A stretch of 64,000 nucleotides of DNA from Blasia pusilla. Lineage: Eukaryota > Marchantiophyta > Marchantiopsida > Blasiales. A model generated the notes under the pieces. That model did no database searches, had not been told where the DNA came from, and was given only the letters and a program-made list of their open reading frames with translations. The position numbers and the translations under genes were made by a program. This document shows positions 63,723 to 64,000 of this stretch, piece by piece. Positions within the stretch are counted from its first letter, which is position 1, and each line of letters starts with the position of its first letter. The stretch is from NCBI GenBank assembly GCA_050084515.1, contig CM114271.1, positions 27,094,001 through 27,158,000 on the forward strand, written 5' to 3'.

Positions 63723-64000
63723 CCACTGCTATGAAAGACTCACGAGCTTGGGGTCGAATGATTTTTGATTGAGGAAAGGCCGCCAGATGACTGCCACAAG
63801 TGAGCTTAACATAATTATCCATTCCAAGAAGATTCCAACGGGAGGAGACTGAGAATGAGAATGAGAATGAGAATATTTAATTTATAGTGAATAGGGAACA
63901 GATACTCCTGACAGATTTTTACTGACAAGATGAATTCGGTGGGTGACATTGTCTGACACAATCGATCCAATTCTGTAACACATTCAATTCTGTTGCAATA
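63723..64000. other. Upstream region of the SWIM gene
   Basis: No ORF is recognised. A short GAGAAT tandem repeat lies near 63,851-63,876. A possible splice donor (GTGAGT) lies at about 63,745 on the minus strand, so further exons may lie outside the window. Confidence 0.35.

Overview
This is eukaryotic nuclear DNA, most likely from a streptophyte (green plant lineage). It is dominated by nested transposable elements: Ty1/copia, several Ty3/gypsy, APE-type LINEs and a CACTA (En/Spm) element. The only gene I recognise with confidence as ordinary host coding sequence is a plant-like ATG8 on the minus strand (11,376-11,765). Methyltransferase-bearing gypsy elements are known from charophyte algae, so an early-diverging streptophyte with a TE-rich genome is a reasonable inference. 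The species cannot be fixed from the sequence.

Layout. 1-3.5 kb: remnant of a SWIM zinc-finger gene, then a 5'-truncated copia element with its 3' LTR. 3.5-15 kb: mostly unassigned DNA with two gypsy LTR remnants and ATG8. 15.1-51.7 kb: one minus-strand gypsy element ('B') opened by two insertions. A small plus-strand gypsy relative ('A', 17,187-19,328) sits in its integrase. A CACTA transposon (25,401-50,637) sits in its gag, with a perfect 3-bp target duplication (ATC) and the two gag halves matching up on either side. The CACTA element has itself been filled with another B-family gypsy ('C', 28.9-33.3 kb), a LINE ('L1', 33.3-37.2 kb), and a second LINE (37.4-49.6 kb) split by an unrelated gypsy element ('F', 39,308-47,430). 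51.7-59.4 kb: a plus-strand relative of B ('D') lying head-to-head with it. 59.8-63.7 kb: a spliced, damaged MULE/SWIM-type transposase-like gene on the minus strand.

Most interesting system. The B/C/D gypsy family encodes gag (zinc knuckle), aspartic protease, a C5-cytosine DNA methyltransferase domain resembling the DNMT3/DRM group, reverse transcriptase, RNase H, integrase and, downstream of the integrase, a PHD zinc finger. So the family carries both a DNA-methylation writer and a probable histone reader. D preserves the methyltransferase best, C preserves the PHD best, and B shows both in one element. Every copy here is broken. Many premature stops look like C-to-T or G-to-A transitions, several at CAG/CTG sites, as expected if the copies were methylated and deaminated.

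Limits. Boundaries given as round numbers are approximate. Family assignments come from motifs read by eye, not from searches. No tRNA, rRNA or CRISPR array was recognised.
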